A stretch of DNA of 64,000 bases from Thioalkalivibrio sp. ALMg11 (GTDB lineage: Bacteria > Pseudomonadota > Gammaproteobacteria > Ectothiorhodospirales > Ectothiorhodospiraceae). Made by a program: the position numbers and the translations under genes. Under the pieces are notes generated by a model, which did no database searches, was not told the origin of the DNA, and saw only the letters and a list, made by a program, of their open reading frames with translations. This document shows positions 12,880-23,320 of the stretch, piece after piece. Within the stretch, counting starts at the first letter, position 1; each line of letters starts with the position of its first letter. The stretch is from positions 1-64,000 of the forward strand of contig NZ_KB898873.1 in NCBI RefSeq assembly GCF_000377905.1, given 5' to 3'.

Positions 12880-13317
12880 ATGACGGCGCAGCGGATTACC
12901 CGCTTCATCGCCCGCGACTTTGCCGCGCACTCCAGCCGCGACCGCGGCGTGGAACGCGCCCTGGAGGGGCTCGTCGGCAACGCCCTGCAGGCCGGCCGAC
13001 TGGCGTTCACCCTGCGCGAGGACACCCTGGTCGCGATCTGCGCGAACCGTGGGCTGGCCACCGAACTGCGCTTCCAGCAGCGCGAACTGCTCAAGACCTT
13101 GCGTGCCGCGGGCTACGAGGGCATCGAACAGATACGTATCCGGCTGACCAACACCCCACGACCACCCCAGCCCACCACGCGACTGGAGCGCCGCGAGATC
13201 CCGGATGCGGCCCGCCGAATCCTGGCCGATACCGCCAGCAACATCCAGGACCCCGGGCTGGCCGGCGCCCTCGAGCGCCTCGCCCGGGCGGCCAGGCCGT
13301 CACCGAAGGCGGACTGA
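12880..13317 (+). CDS. dciA: DciA family protein (DUF721)
   Basis: DciA proteins replace DnaC/DnaI as loaders of the replicative helicase DnaB in most bacteria. The product has 145 aa with the DUF721 core: LVGNALQAGRLAFTLRED, LRFQQRELLKTL and IRIRLTN. The tail is helical, charged and likely flexible. GGAG lies 9 bp before ATG 12880. The placement between lpxC and the M23-secA genes is the usual gammaproteobacterial one. It is the only plus-strand gene between zapD and lpoA, convergent with lpxC. Confidence 0.85.
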   Translation: MTAQRITRFIARDFAAHSSRDRGVERALEGLVGNALQAGRLAFTLREDTLVAICANRGLATELRFQQRELLKTLRAAGYEGIEQIRIRLTNTPRPPQPTTRLERREIPDAARRILADTASNIQDPGLAGALERLARAARPSPKAD

Positions 13318-13348
13318 CCTCACCCCCGGGAACGCGATCCAGGTTCGC

Positions 13349-14269
13349 TCAGCCCGCCGGAGTGGGCGCCAGCTGCCCGAAGGAGATCGGCAGGCGCTCG
13401 CTCGGGTCCTCGAAGGTAACCTTCTCCCAGGCCGTCTCGTCGGCCGCGAGCTGACGAATCAGCTGGTTGTTCAGCGCATGCCCGGACTTGTGGCCGGTGA
13501 ACGCACCGATCAGGCTGTGACCGAGCAGGTACAGGTCCCCGACCACGTCGAGGATCTTGTGCTTGACCAGCTCGTTGTCGTAACGCAGCCCGTTCTCGTT
13601 GAGGATCTTGTAATCATCAAGCACCACGGCGTTGTCCAGGCTGCCGCCCAGCGCCAGCTGGTTCGCCCGCAGGGCCTCGATGTCGCGCATGAACCCGAAG
13701 GTCCGGGCACGCGAGACCTCCTTCACAAAGGAGGTGGACGAGAAGTCCAGCTCCGCGCGCTGGCTACCGTCGGTGAACATGGGGTGTTCGAAATCGATAC
13801 AAAAACCGACCTTGAACCCCTCGTAAGGATCGAAGCGCACCCACTTGTCGTCCTCGCGGACTTCCACGCTGCGCTTGATCCGAATGAATTCCTTGGGTGC
13901 GTCCTGCTCCTTCAGTCCGGCGGACTGCAGCAGAAACACGAAGGGACCGGCACTGCCGTCCATGATGGGCACCTCGGCGGCACTCACATCGACATGCAGA
14001 TTGTCGATTCCCAATCCGGCAATGGCCGAGAGCAAATGCTCCACGGTCGAAACCCGGACGTCTCCATTGACCAGCGTGGTGGACAGCCGCGTGTCGCCGA
14101 CATTGTCGGCACAGGCGCGGATCTCCACGGACGGATCAAGATCGCAGCGATGGAACACAATCCCGGTATTCACCGGAGCCGGCCGCAGGGTCAGCACCAC
14201 CTTTTCTCCGGTATGCAGTCCCACCCCGGTCGCCCGAATGCTGTTCTTGAGCGTTCTTTGCCTGATCAA
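13349..14269 (-). CDS. lpxC: UDP-3-O-acyl-N-acetylglucosamine deacetylase
   Basis: LpxC is the zinc deacetylase of the committed step of lipid A synthesis. TVEHLLSA carries one zinc His, and [10 protein letters not shown] carries the others. FEHP and [12 protein letters not shown] are also conserved. I place the start at TTG 14269, which gives [20 protein letters not shown], aligning with MIKQRTLK of E. coli LpxC and the usual ~305 aa. A GAGAGG sequence lies 9 bp upstream. The frame remains open to 14344 but that part shows no homology. It is the last gene of the dcw run. Confidence 0.95.
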   Translation of the reverse strand: MIRQRTLKNSIRATGVGLHTGEKVVLTLRPAPVNTGIVFHRCDLDPSVEIRACADNVGDTRLSTTLVNGDVRVSTVEHLLSAIAGLGIDNLHVDVSAAEVPIMDGSAGPFVFLLQSAGLKEQDAPKEFIRIKRSVEVREDDKWVRFDPYEGFKVGFCIDFEHPMFTDGSQRAELDFSSTSFVKEVSRARTFGFMRDIEALRANQLALGGSLDNAVVLDDYKILNENGLRYDNELVKHKILDVVGDLYLLGHSLIGAFTGHKSGHALNNQLIRQLAADETAWEKVTFEDPSERLPISFGQLAPTPAG

Positions 14270-14306
14270 CGAATTGAGCCTCTCTAAGACTTCCAGAAGA
14301 GCGGAT

Positions 14307-14338
14307 ATGAGGAACCCGGGCCCTCCCGGGCTCCTCAT
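14307..14338 (-). terminator. Strong hairpin between ftsZ and lpxC
   Basis: ATGAGGA-A-CCCGGG and CCCGGG-C-TCCTCAT pair over 14 positions with one A/C mismatch and a CCCT loop. On the minus strand no T-run follows. It is therefore more likely an attenuator, RNA-stability element or processing site than a full Rho-independent terminator. lpxC starts 38 bp further on. Confidence 0.45.
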
Positions 14339-14397
14339 GCACACAACGATTACCGCATTATTGCAGGATTCCGCTCGTCCTGCATGTGCAGCCGCTC

Positions 14398-15555
14398 TCA
14401 GTCGGCTTGTTTGCGCAGGAAGGCCGGAATATCCAGCACATCAATGCCTTGCTGCTGGTTGTAGTCCACCGACAGGTTGTCGCCACCGCGACGCTTGACG
14501 GTCGGCTGGTCGAGGTCGACTTCGACATCCGAACCCACGGCCCTCTTCGGCTGGGCATCGACCACCCGCACCTGCGGCCGTTCGGACTGCGTCGCGGGCG
14601 CGCCAAGACCCGTGGCCACCAAGGTCACCCGCAGCTCGTCGGTCATCTCGGGGTCGATTACCGTCCCGACAACGACATTGGCATCTTCCGAGGCCAGTGC
14701 CTTTACCGCCTCACCGACTTCCTCGAACTCGCCGATCCCGACATCCATGCCACCGGTCACGTTCACCAGGATGCCGCGAGCACCGGAGATGTCGATGTCC
14801 TCCAGCAACGGGCTGGCGATCGCCGCCTCGGCGGCCTCGCGCGCACGATCCTCGCCGGTGCCGGTGCCGGTGCCCATCATCGCCATGCCCATCTCGCGCA
14901 TCACGTTGCGCACGTCGGCAAAGTCGACGTTGATCAGACCCGGGCGGGTGATCAGCTCGGCGATGCCCTGCACCGCGCCGAACAGCACGTCGTTGGCGGC
15001 CTTGAAGGCATCCAGCAGCGTGGTGTTCTTGCCCAACACCGTCAGCAACTTCTCGTTGGGGATAGTGATCAAGGAATCGACCTGTTCGGTCAGCGCCTTG
15101 ATCCCGGACATCGCAACCTGCATGCGGCGCTTGCCCTCGAACGGGAACGGCTTGGTGACCACCGCGACGGTCAGGATGTTCATCTCCTTGGCGATCTGCG
15201 CCACCACCGGCGCGGCGCCGGTGCCCGTACCACCGCCCATGCCGGCAGTGATGAAGACCATGTCGGCCCCCTGCAACAGATCCTGGATGCGCTCGCGGTC
15301 CTCCAGTGCAGCCTCGCGACCGACCGACGGATCCGCCCCGGCTCCCAGGCCCTTGGTGATATCGCCGCCCAGTTGCAGCAGCGTCTTGGCGTCCAGGCTC
15401 TTCAGGGCCTGGGCATCGGTGTTGGCACAGATGAAATCGACGCCTTCCAGCTGCGAGTTGACCATGTGCTGCACGGCGTTGCCGCCGCCGCCACCAACGC
15501 CGACGACCTTGATCGTCGCGTTCTGGCTATAGGTGTCCATCAGTTCGAACGTCAT
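14398..15555 (-). CDS. ftsZ: Cell division GTPase FtsZ
   Basis: FtsZ is the tubulin homologue that forms the Z ring. The glycine-rich nucleotide loop [11 protein letters not shown] is near residue 18, the tubulin signature [11 protein letters not shown] near residue 105, and the T7 loop NVDFADVR follows. The C-terminal peptide [13 protein letters not shown] binds FtsA and ZipA. The length is 385 aa. It lies between ftsA and lpxC on the same strand, the standard distal dcw order. Confidence 0.98.
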   Translation of the reverse strand: MTFELMDTYSQNATIKVVGVGGGGGNAVQHMVNSQLEGVDFICANTDAQALKSLDAKTLLQLGGDITKGLGAGADPSVGREAALEDRERIQDLLQGADMVFITAGMGGGTGTGAAPVVAQIAKEMNILTVAVVTKPFPFEGKRRMQVAMSGIKALTEQVDSLITIPNEKLLTVLGKNTTLLDAFKAANDVLFGAVQGIAELITRPGLINVDFADVRNVMREMGMAMMGTGTGTGEDRAREAAEAAIASPLLEDIDISGARGILVNVTGGMDVGIGEFEEVGEAVKALASEDANVVVGTVIDPEMTDELRVTLVATGLGAPATQSERPQVRVVDAQPKRAVGSDVEVDLDQPTVKRRGGDNLSVDYNQQQGIDVLDIPAFLRKQAD

Positions 15556-15655
15556 GATTGCGTCCTCTCGTTGCGTGTGTAGTACATAAACTTGTGTTTA
15601 CCTGCGTCATGGCCGGAGAGCGGTCCGGCCTCCTAAACTTCCGGGGTCCCGATCA

Positions 15656-16891
15656 TCAGAACTGTCCGGAAAACCAGCGCTTCATGCGCGCCCATACGCC
15701 CTGGAACCCGCTGCTCACGGGCCGGGCCTCCTGCTCCGCACGCGACTCGCGGGCGTAGAGCAACAGCCCCACCCCCGTCGCGTGGATCGGATTCTTCACA
15801 ACATCCAGGAGCCCGGTGACGCGTTGCGGCACCCCCAGGCGTACGGGCATGTGAAAGACCTCTTCGGCGAGGTCCACCACACCTTCCATTCGGGACGAAC
15901 CGCCGGTTAGTACCACCCCGGCGGCAATCATTTCTTCGGTGCCGCTGCGGCGCAGTTCCGCCTGCACCAGCTGCAACAATTCTTCGTAGCGCGGCTCGAC
16001 CACGGAGGCGAGCGTCTGGCGCGACAGTCGGCGCGCGGCGCGATCGCCCACACCGGGCACCTCGATGCTCTCGCTCGGATCGGCCAGCGAGCGCAGAGCG
16101 CAGGCGTACTTGATCTTGAGTTCTTCGGCGTACTGGGTCGGGGTGCGTAGCGCGACCGCGATGTCATTGGTGACCTGATCGCCGGCGATCGGGATGACTG
16201 CGGTGTGCATGATCGCGCCGTGGGCGAACACCGCGATGTCCGTGGTGCCGCCGCCGACGTCCACCAGACACACGCCCAGGTCCTTCTCGTCCTCGCTGAG
16301 GACCGAGTAACTGGAGGCGAGCTGCTCGAGGATGATGTCGTCCACCCGCAGTCCGCAGCGCTCCACGCACTTGACGATGTTCTGGGCAGCGGAGACCGCC
16401 CCGGTGACCAGATGCACCTTGGCCTCCAGCCGCACCCCGGACATCCCGATCGGCTCGCGGATGCCCTCCTGCTCGTCGATGATGTATTCCTGCGGCAGCA
16501 CGTGAAGGATGCGCTGGTCGGCCGGGATGGCGATGGCGCGCGCGGCGTCGATCACCCGATCGACATCGCCGGCAACCACCTCGCCGTCCTTGATCGCGAC
16601 CACGCCGGTGGAGTTGTAGCTCTTGATGTGCGAACCGGCGATCCCGGTATAGACCGAGTGGATTTCGCAGCCGGCCATCAGCTCGGCCTCCTCCACCGCG
16701 CGCTGGATCGACTGGACGGTGGACTCGATGTTCACCACCACACCCTTCTTCAACCCGCGCGAGGGCGAGGAGCCGATGCCGATGATCTCGATCTCGCCTT
16801 CCTCGGTCAGCTCCCCGACCACCGCCTCGATCTTCGAGGTCCCGACGTCCAGGCCGACGATCAGACCGGGTTCCGACTTCTTTGCCATCAT
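15656..16891 (-). CDS. ftsA: Cell division protein FtsA
   Basis: FtsA is the actin-like protein that tethers FtsZ to the membrane. It has the actin-type phosphate motifs (VGLDVGTSKIEAVVGE and VDVGGGTTDIAVF) and ends in the amphipathic membrane-targeting helix GVWARMKRWFSGQF. Two adjacent ATGs (16891 and 16888) begin the recognisable protein, MMAKKSEPG, with AGGACGCAGAAAG upstream. The frame is open to 16918, inside ftsQ, so the exact start is uncertain. The length is 411 aa from 16891. Confidence 0.95.
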   Translation of the reverse strand: MMAKKSEPGLIVGLDVGTSKIEAVVGELTEEGEIEIIGIGSSPSRGLKKGVVVNIESTVQSIQRAVEEAELMAGCEIHSVYTGIAGSHIKSYNSTGVVAIKDGEVVAGDVDRVIDAARAIAIPADQRILHVLPQEYIIDEQEGIREPIGMSGVRLEAKVHLVTGAVSAAQNIVKCVERCGLRVDDIILEQLASSYSVLSEDEKDLGVCLVDVGGGTTDIAVFAHGAIMHTAVIPIAGDQVTNDIAVALRTPTQYAEELKIKYACALRSLADPSESIEVPGVGDRAARRLSRQTLASVVEPRYEELLQLVQAELRRSGTEEMIAAGVVLTGGSSRMEGVVDLAEEVFHMPVRLGVPQRVTGLLDVVKNPIHATGVGLLLYARESRAEQEARPVSSGFQGVWARMKRWFSGQF

Positions 16892-16914
16892 CTTTCTGCG
16901 TCCTGTCGTTCGTG

Positions 16915-17706
16915 TCATCGGGCGTTCCCCGCACCGTCTTCCGCCGCATCCGCCCAGGCCACGGCCAGCCCGTGCGGGTAACGCAGATCGATCCGCTCCA
17001 CCGGGGCCTCGCGATAATCGCGAATCGCCGGGGCCGCGCGGACCAGCTGCCCCAGTCGTGCCAGATCGGCATCGCGCCCCATCAGCACGCGTACGCCGTC
17101 CGCCAGGTGGATGGTCCAGTCGTGGCGTTCGCCCTCTTCGAGACCGGCGACCTCCAGGCCGGCATCGGCCAGGCGTGCGGAGACCTCCAGGTAGCGATGC
17201 ATCAGCACCACCTGGCGCCCGTCGGTCCCGGCGAGTGCCGGCAGGCCCTCCCAGTCATCCAGTGCCACCGGGCCAAACAGGCGACCGTGGCGATCGACCA
17301 GATGGTCCTCGCCCCACTGCGCCACCGGTACCGGCTCGCGAATCTTCACCACCAGCGTGTTCGGCCACTGGCGCCGCAGGCGGACCGCGTCCACCCACGG
17401 CTGACCCTCAAGCGCAACGCGCAGGCGCTCCAGCTCGACACCGATGAAGCCCGGCGCATGGGTCCGCGCGATCTCGCGCACCGCCGCGAGATCCGCATGC
17501 TGCGGATTGCCGGTCACCTCGATGTTCTCGATCGGCAACCAGGCATCCGGGTCGAACTGCAACCAGGCCAGCGTACCCAGCACCAGCAGCCCGGCCAGGC
17601 CCATGCCCGACATCAGGCGTAGCCCCGGACCCGCCAGCCGGCGCAGCGGCGACGGCCCCTGAGACTGCGGGCGACGCGCGGGTCGGGTTGTGCGGCGTGC
17701 GTTCAA
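16915..17706 (-). CDS. ftsQ: Cell division protein FtsQ
   Basis: FtsQ is the single-pass periplasmic divisome scaffold. A short basic cytoplasmic N-terminus precedes one membrane span (LAGLLVLGTLAWLQF) and a POTRA domain (IENIEVTGNPQHADLAAVREI), then the FtsQ beta domain (PNTLVVKIREPVPVAQWGE and LADGVRVLMGR). I choose TTG 17706, which overlaps the ddl TGA as TTGA and has a perfect GGAGG six bases before it. The frame is open to a GTG at 17751 that lacks a good ribosome site. The chosen start gives 263 aa. Confidence 0.93.
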   Translation of the reverse strand: MNARRTTRPARRPQSQGPSPLRRLAGPGLRLMSGMGLAGLLVLGTLAWLQFDPDAWLPIENIEVTGNPQHADLAAVREIARTHAPGFIGVELERLRVALEGQPWVDAVRLRRQWPNTLVVKIREPVPVAQWGEDHLVDRHGRLFGPVALDDWEGLPALAGTDGRQVVLMHRYLEVSARLADAGLEVAGLEEGERHDWTIHLADGVRVLMGRDADLARLGQLVRAAPAIRDYREAPVERIDLRYPHGLAVAWADAAEDGAGNAR

Positions 17707-18641
17707 CGCAGTCCTCCACATTCGAAACTGGAATCGAGGATGCGCAGGCACAGCTCGTCAAAGTCGATGCCGGCCTCCGCGGCCGCCTTGGGCACCAGCG
17801 AGTGGTCGGTCATGCCCGGGATCGTGTTCACCTCGATCAGGAAGTTCTCGCCGTGCTCGTCCTGGAGGATGTCCACTCGTCCCCAGCCGCAGCCCTCCAG
17901 CGTCGCGAAGGCGGCGATGGCCATGGACTGCAACTCCAGCAACGCGCTGGAATCCAGCGGTGGCGGGCAGACATAGCCGGTATCGTCGGCCTCGTATTTC
18001 GCGTGGTAGTCGTAGAAACCACCCGGGGTGCGAATCTCCACCACCGGCAGCGGCTCGTTGCCGAGGATCGCGACCGTGTACTCGCGTCCGCTGATCCACT
18101 GCTCCGCGAACACCTGCCCCGGCTGCAGCCGCGCGGCCTCGAAGGCGGCCGGAAGATCGGCCACCCGATCCACCCGAGTGATCCCCAGGCTGGAGCCCCC
18201 GCGCGCCGGTTTCACGATCAATGGCAGGCCCAGTGCATCGGCCACCGCGTCGGGATCGAAGCCCGGCGTCAGCAAGCGGTAGGGGGCACTCGGCAGGTTG
18301 CTCCCCGCCCACAACCGCTTGCAGGCCAGCTTGTCCATCCCCAGGGCGGAACCGAGCACGCCGGTCCCGGTGTAGGGCATGCCCGCCATGTCCAGACAAC
18401 CCTGCAACGTTCCGTCCTCGCCGCACTCCCCGTGGAGCACGATGAACACCCGGTCGAAGTTCTCCAGGGCCAGGCAGCGAGCCGTCTCGCGGGTCAGGTC
18501 CAGCGGATGGGCATCGACGCCCTGGCGCTGCAGTGCCGCCAGCACCGCCTGACCACTGTGCAGCGAGACCTCGCGCTCACCGGACCAGCCGCCCATAAGG
18601 ACCGCAACACGGCCGTAATCTTGTGCGCTTCGCTTGCTCAT
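17703..18641 (-). CDS. ddlB: D-alanine--D-alanine ligase
   Basis: Ddl makes the D-Ala-D-Ala dipeptide used by MurF. The ATP-grasp features include VKPARGGSSLGITRV, the YDYHAKYEADDTGYVCP segment and the metal-binding LIEVNTIPGMTDHSLVPKAA. ATG 18641 ([18 protein letters not shown]) has GAGGGAAC upstream and overlaps the murB stop as ATGA. It has 312 aa. Its position between murB and ftsQ identifies it as the dcw-linked DdlB type. Confidence 0.95.
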   Translation of the reverse strand: MSKRSAQDYGRVAVLMGGWSGEREVSLHSGQAVLAALQRQGVDAHPLDLTRETARCLALENFDRVFIVLHGECGEDGTLQGCLDMAGMPYTGTGVLGSALGMDKLACKRLWAGSNLPSAPYRLLTPGFDPDAVADALGLPLIVKPARGGSSLGITRVDRVADLPAAFEAARLQPGQVFAEQWISGREYTVAILGNEPLPVVEIRTPGGFYDYHAKYEADDTGYVCPPPLDSSALLELQSMAIAAFATLEGCGWGRVDILQDEHGENFLIEVNTIPGMTDHSLVPKAAAEAGIDFDELCLRILDSSFECGGLR

Positions 18642-19600
18642 GCCGTTCCCTCGCTTGCCTCGTGCGTAGCCCCGGGCCGACCCAGGACCCGGACCTCGGG
18701 CTCCAGGTGTACCCCGAACTGCCGCTGTACCTCGTCCTGGGCATGACGCAGCAACCACTCGATGTCGGCGGCCCGCGCACTGCCGTCGTGGGTGATGAAA
18801 TTCGCGTGCTTGGGAGATATCTCCGCCGCCCCGTGGCGCAGTCCCTTCAGGCCGGCGGCCTCGACCAGGCGCGCGGCGTGATCGCCCTCCGGGTTGCGGA
18901 ACACCGACCCGCAGGACGGCAGCCCCAGCGGCTGCTTCGCGGATCGTTCGCGTAGCAACTCGCGGATGCGCCGGGTCCCGACGTCAGGGTCACCCGCGGC
19001 CAGCTGCAACACGCAGCCGGTGAACCACTCCGCCTCGGGGCCGCGGACACTGCGGTAGCCGATCGTGTAATCCGCCGGGGTGCGGGTATGCAGTTCGCCG
19101 CGCGCATCCACCGTGGAGACCTCCTCCACCAGCGGCCAGATCTCGCCACCCCAGGCGCCGGCGTTCATCCGCAGCGCGCCGCCCACTGTCCCGGGGATGC
19201 CGGCCAGGAACTCCGCCCCGACCAGCCCCTCGCGGGCGCCGAAGCGCGCGGCCTGGGCGCAGGCCAGCCCGGCCCCCAGCAGCAGGCGATCGCCGTCCAG
19301 ACGCCGGCGCTCATTCAGCACTCCGGAAAGGTGCACGACCAGGCCGTCCAGCCCGCCGTCACGAATCAGGACGTTGCTGCCCAGGCCGAGGAAGGTCACC
19401 GGCATCTCCGGTGCATGCGTCGCGTGGTCACGCAATGCGCTAACCAGGTCGTCGAGGTCCGCCGGCTGGAACAGCCAGTCGGCCGGACCGCCCACGCGCC
19501 AGGAGGTCAGCCCGGCCAGCGGGATCTGCGCCTGCAGTCGGCCACGCGTGGCCTGCGCGAACGGGGTCATCGCCGATTCCACTGCGCGGGCGGCCATCAT
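18638..19600 (-). CDS. murB: UDP-N-acetylenolpyruvoylglucosamine reductase
   Basis: MurB is the FAD/NADPH enzyme that completes UDP-MurNAc. It shows the FAD-binding signature [18 protein letters not shown], then [20 protein letters not shown] and the catalytic serine region [25 protein letters not shown]. It has 320 aa. The start codon overlaps the murC stop (ATGA) and is preceded by GAGGGGGAA. It is cytoplasmic and part of the coupled murG-murC-murB-ddl block. Confidence 0.96.
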   Translation of the reverse strand: MMAARAVESAMTPFAQATRGRLQAQIPLAGLTSWRVGGPADWLFQPADLDDLVSALRDHATHAPEMPVTFLGLGSNVLIRDGGLDGLVVHLSGVLNERRRLDGDRLLLGAGLACAQAARFGAREGLVGAEFLAGIPGTVGGALRMNAGAWGGEIWPLVEEVSTVDARGELHTRTPADYTIGYRSVRGPEAEWFTGCVLQLAAGDPDVGTRRIRELLRERSAKQPLGLPSCGSVFRNPEGDHAARLVEAAGLKGLRHGAAEISPKHANFITHDGSARAADIEWLLRHAQDEVQRQFGVHLEPEVRVLGRPGATHEASEGTA

Positions 19601-21027
19601 GATTCCCCCTCGCCGACGGTCCCCAGCTGCTGCGAAAGCAGACCGGCCAGGCGGCCGATATCGCCGGCGCCCTGGGCGAGCACGACATCGTCCGGCCGCA
19701 GCATCCCCGCGAGCACACCGATCACATCCTCCGCGCGCTCGACAAACACCGGCTCCACCCGCCCGCGCAGGCGAATGGCGCGCGCCAGGCTGCGGCCATC
19801 GGCGCTGGGGATCGGGTCCTCCCCGGCGGCATACACCTCGAGCAGGATCAGGACATCGGTCTCGGACAGGGCCTCGGCGAAGTCCTCGAACAGATCACGC
19901 GTACGGGTATAACGATGCGGCTGGAAGATCGTGATCCGTCGGCGACCCGGCCAGGCATCGCGCGCGGCCGCCTGAGTGGCGGCAATCTCGCGCGGGTGAT
20001 GACCGTAGTCGTCGACCAGGGTCAGGGCCCCCTGCGCAGTCTGCAATTCCTGCACCTGGAAGCGCCGACCAATACCCTGGAAGCGTGCCAGTGCGGCCTG
20101 GATCGCCTCGGGGGCGACCTCCAGCTCGTGCGCGACAGCCGCCGCCGCCAGGGCATTGAGCACGTTGTGGCGCCCAGGCAGGTTCAGCGTCACCGGGAAC
20201 GCGGCCTGACCGGGCAACGCGAGGTCGAAGTACATGCGCACGCCTTCCTGACGCACGTTCAGGGCACACACGTCGGCCTCCTGGTCGATGCCGTAGGTCA
20301 GGCGTGGGCGCTCCAGCTCCCGGTAGAGATCGCGGACCTGCGGGTCATCGGCGCACAGCACGGCAATCCCGTAGAACGGCAGGTGGTGCAGGAATTCCAG
20401 GAAGGTCGCACGCAGCTTGCCGAAGTCGTTGCCATAGGTGCCCAGGTGGTCGGCATCGATATTGGTCACGATGCTGATCATCGGCTGCAGATGCAGGAAC
20501 GAGGCATCGCTCTCGTCGGCCTCGGCCACCAGATAGTCCCCGGCGCCCAGGTTCGAGTGGCTGGCCGTGCTGTTCAGGCGTCCGCCGATCACAAACGTCG
20601 GGTCCATCCCCGCCTCGGCCAGCACACTGGCAACCAGGCTGGTGGTCGTGGTCTTGCCATGGGTCCCGGCCACCGCGATGCCGTAACGAAAGCGCATCAG
20701 TTCGGCCAGCATCTCGGCGCGGCGCACGATCGGGATGCCCCGGCGACGCGCCTCCTGGACCTCGGGGTTGTCCGGATTGATCGCACTGGAAACCACCAGC
20801 ACATCGGCATCGGCCACGTTCGATTCGGTATGGGCCGCCACCACCGGGATGCCCATGCCTTTCAGGCGTTCGACCATCGCCGACTGCCCGAGATCGGATC
20901 CCGAGACTTGATATCCCAGTTGATGCAGGACCTCGGCGATCCCGCTCATGCCGGACCCCCCGATCCCCACGCAATGGATCCGGCGGATGCGACGCATCGC
21001 ATGACGTGGTAGGCGCGGGGCATTCAT
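19597..21027 (-). CDS. murC: UDP-N-acetylmuramate--L-alanine ligase
   Basis: MurC adds L-Ala to UDP-MurNAc. [29 protein letters not shown] starts at ATG 21027, leading into the Rossmann-like nucleotide site. The ATP loop is [10 protein letters not shown] and the Mur-ligase central motifs follow ([19 protein letters not shown]). It has 476 aa. It overlaps murG (ATGA) at the 5' end and murB at the 3' end. The same frame is accidentally open further upstream across murG; that extension is not part of the protein. Confidence 0.96.
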   Translation of the reverse strand: MNAPRLPRHAMRRIRRIHCVGIGGSGMSGIAEVLHQLGYQVSGSDLGQSAMVERLKGMGIPVVAAHTESNVADADVLVVSSAINPDNPEVQEARRRGIPIVRRAEMLAELMRFRYGIAVAGTHGKTTTTSLVASVLAEAGMDPTFVIGGRLNSTASHSNLGAGDYLVAEADESDASFLHLQPMISIVTNIDADHLGTYGNDFGKLRATFLEFLHHLPFYGIAVLCADDPQVRDLYRELERPRLTYGIDQEADVCALNVRQEGVRMYFDLALPGQAAFPVTLNLPGRHNVLNALAAAAVAHELEVAPEAIQAALARFQGIGRRFQVQELQTAQGALTLVDDYGHHPREIAATQAAARDAWPGRRRITIFQPHRYTRTRDLFEDFAEALSETDVLILLEVYAAGEDPIPSADGRSLARAIRLRGRVEPVFVERAEDVIGVLAGMLRPDDVVLAQGAGDIGRLAGLLSQQLGTVGEGES

Positions 21028-22118
21028 GACGATCCCTCCCGGCGGGCGCCCGCCATTTCCATGCAGGCATCGGCCAGGCGCCGTGCGGTGTCGGGGCAGG
21101 CTTGTTCGCGGGCCAGCAGGGCACGCGAACGCAGGGCCTCGCGGTCCAGCGGCGCGACCAGCGCATAGACCCGCTGAGCGTCCAACTCGGCATCCGCGAC
21201 CCGCCAGGCGGCACCCGCTTGAACGAGGGCCTCGGCATTCGCGGTCTGGTGATCGTCCACCGCATACGGATAGGGCACGAAGATCGCCGGCACGCCGGCC
21301 GCGGCCACCTCGGCCACGGTCAGGGCGCCGGCGCGGCAGATCACCAGGTCCGCCCAGGCATAGGCCGCGGCCATGTCCTCGATGAAGGAGCTGATCTCGG
21401 CTTCCAGCCCTTCCTCGGCATAGGCGGCCTGCGCCTCGTCGAGGGTGCGCTCGCCCGCCTGGTGGCGGATGTTCAGCGGCTGCTCCACGGCCACGCGCGC
21501 CAGCCCGGCGGGCAGCGTGCGGTTGAGCGAACGGGCGCCCAGGCTTCCGCCCAGGATGAGAATGTTCAGGGCGCCCTCGCGCTCGTCGAAGCGCGCCTCC
21601 GGCGCCGGGAGTTCCGCAATCGCGGCGCGCACCGGGTTGCCCACCACCGTGACCGCCACCCGCTCGGGGAAGCTGTGCTCGAAGCCGGCATAGACCCGGT
21701 CGGCGACCTTCGCCAGCCAGCGATTGGTCAGGCCGGCCACGGCGTTCTGTTCGTGGATCGCCAGCGGCCGGCCCATGGCGGCCGCCATTAACCCCCCGGG
21801 GCCTGCAGCAAACCCGCCAAAGCCAATCACTGCATCCGGTCGCAGACGCGTCATCAAACCCAGGGCCGCCCACAGCGAAATGCCGAGCCGCCAGGGTGCG
21901 AGTGCCAGTCCGACCAGGCCCTTGCCGCGAATGCCGGCGATTGGAAGCGTGTGCAGCTCGATCCCGGCCGCCGGCACCAGCCGCGATTCCACGCCGCGGG
22001 CCGTGCCCAGCCAGCGCACCTCGGCGCCGCGTTCCCGCAGCAGGGTGGCCACTGCCAGCCCCGGGAACACATGGCCCCCGGTGCCCCCGGCCATAATCAG
22101 GATGCGCGGGGCCCTCAT
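21024..22118 (-). CDS. murG: Undecaprenyldiphospho-muramoylpentapeptide beta-N-acetylglucosaminyltransferase
   Basis: MurG converts lipid I to lipid II on the inner face of the membrane. The family N-terminal glycine-rich loop [14 protein letters not shown], the membrane-contact hydrophobic patch and the donor-binding [15 protein letters not shown] segment are present. RAGALTVAE and [14 protein letters not shown] close the UDP-GlcNAc site. ATG 22118 gives 364 aa. It overlaps ftsW and murC by ATGA. Confidence 0.97.
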   Translation of the reverse strand: MRAPRILIMAGGTGGHVFPGLAVATLLRERGAEVRWLGTARGVESRLVPAAGIELHTLPIAGIRGKGLVGLALAPWRLGISLWAALGLMTRLRPDAVIGFGGFAAGPGGLMAAAMGRPLAIHEQNAVAGLTNRWLAKVADRVYAGFEHSFPERVAVTVVGNPVRAAIAELPAPEARFDEREGALNILILGGSLGARSLNRTLPAGLARVAVEQPLNIRHQAGERTLDEAQAAYAEEGLEAEISSFIEDMAAAYAWADLVICRAGALTVAEVAAAGVPAIFVPYPYAVDDHQTANAEALVQAGAAWRVADAELDAQRVYALVAPLDREALRSRALLAREQACPDTARRLADACMEMAGARREGSS

Positions 22119-23320
22119 GCGGCACCCCCACGCCGGCGGCGCGCCGGGGGTGCGGCGCGCGGGGCCGGCACCTGGGCCTCGCGGTAGACGCGCATCACCA
22201 GGCCGATAGCCGCCAGCGAGACGATCAGCGAACTGCCGCCGTAACTGAGGAACGGCAGGGTCAGGCCCTTGGTCGGAAGCAGCCCCATGTTCACCGCGAG
22301 GTTCAGGAACGCCTGCAGGCCCATCCAGATTGCCACGCCAAAGGCCAGATGCGAGCCGAAGGCGTGCCCTGCGCGCTCGGCGTACAAACCGATCTGGATG
22401 CAGCGCCAGACCAGGACCGCGAACAGCGCAATCAGCGCCACCACACCGACAAAGCCGAACTCCTCGGCGAACACCGCGAACAGGAAGTCGTTGTGCGCCT
22501 CGGGCAGGTAAAAGAGCTTCTGCACGCTGTTGCCGAGCCCGGCCCCGAACCAGCCGCCGGAGCCGATCGCAATCAGCGACTGGGTCAGCTGGAAACCGGT
22601 CGCGAACGGGTCCTGCCAGGGATCGAGGAAGGCCGTCAGGCGCGCCACGCGGTAGGGCGCCGCGACCGCGACGACCGCCATCCCCGCCGCGATGGTGCCC
22701 GCCAGCGCGGCGAACTGCCAGAGCTTGGCGCCGGCGAGGAACAGCATGCCCATGCCGATCGCCAGCATGATCGCCGCGCCGCCGAAGTCCGGCTGCAGCA
22801 GCAGGAGGATAGTCCCCACGCCGAGCACGATCAGCGGGCGGATAAAACCGAGGAAGTGCAGGCGGAGCGTCGAATAGTGACGCACGATGTAACCGGCGAG
22901 GTACATCACCACCAGCAGCTTCACCAGCTCGGCGACCTGCAGGTTGAACATCCCCAGCGGGATCCAGCGGGTCGCGCCGTTGACCGTACGCCCGACACCC
23001 GGGATCAGCACCGCGATCAGCAGCACCATCACAAGGATCAGCAGCCATGGCCCGGCGCGCTCCCAGCGCGCCAGCGGGACCACCCAGAGGAAGGTCGCCA
23101 CCGCGAGGCCGATGGCGGCGAAGATCACCTGACGCTGAAAGAAGTGCCAGGTGTTGCCGAAGTAGCGCTCGCCCAGCCCCATGGACGCCGAGGCGACCAT
23201 CACCAGGCCGATGCCCAGCAGGATCGCCGCGACCGCCAGCAGGGGTAGATCGACGTGATCGCGCAAGCCGGCGACCAGGCTGCGATCGGGGAGTCCGAGG
23301 CGGGTGCTGGAGATACTCAT
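22115..23320 (-). CDS. ftsW: Peptidoglycan polymerase FtsW
   Basis: FtsW is the SEDS-family septal glycosyltransferase that polymerises lipid II with FtsI. The protein is 401 aa with about ten membrane spans. The SEDS signatures [29 protein letters not shown] and [20 protein letters not shown] are clear. ATG 23320 ([12 protein letters not shown]) overlaps the murD stop. The C-terminus is Ala/Arg/Pro-rich ([12 protein letters not shown]). Confidence 0.96.
   Translation of the reverse strand: MSISSTRLGLPDRSLVAGLRDHVDLPLLAVAAILLGIGLVMVASASMGLGERYFGNTWHFFQRQVIFAAIGLAVATFLWVVPLARWERAGPWLLILVMVLLIAVLIPGVGRTVNGATRWIPLGMFNLQVAELVKLLVVMYLAGYIVRHYSTLRLHFLGFIRPLIVLGVGTILLLLQPDFGGAAIMLAIGMGMLFLAGAKLWQFAALAGTIAAGMAVVAVAAPYRVARLTAFLDPWQDPFATGFQLTQSLIAIGSGGWFGAGLGNSVQKLFYLPEAHNDFLFAVFAEEFGFVGVVALIALFAVLVWRCIQIGLYAERAGHAFGSHLAFGVAIWMGLQAFLNLAVNMGLLPTKGLTLPFLSYGGSSLIVSLAAIGLVMRVYREAQVPAPRAAPPARRRRGGAA

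Noticed and set aside
21028-22131. murC frame extended upstream across murG
   Set aside because: The frame is open by composition, but the recognisable MurC begins [11 protein letters not shown] at 21027, and murG is read in a different frame.
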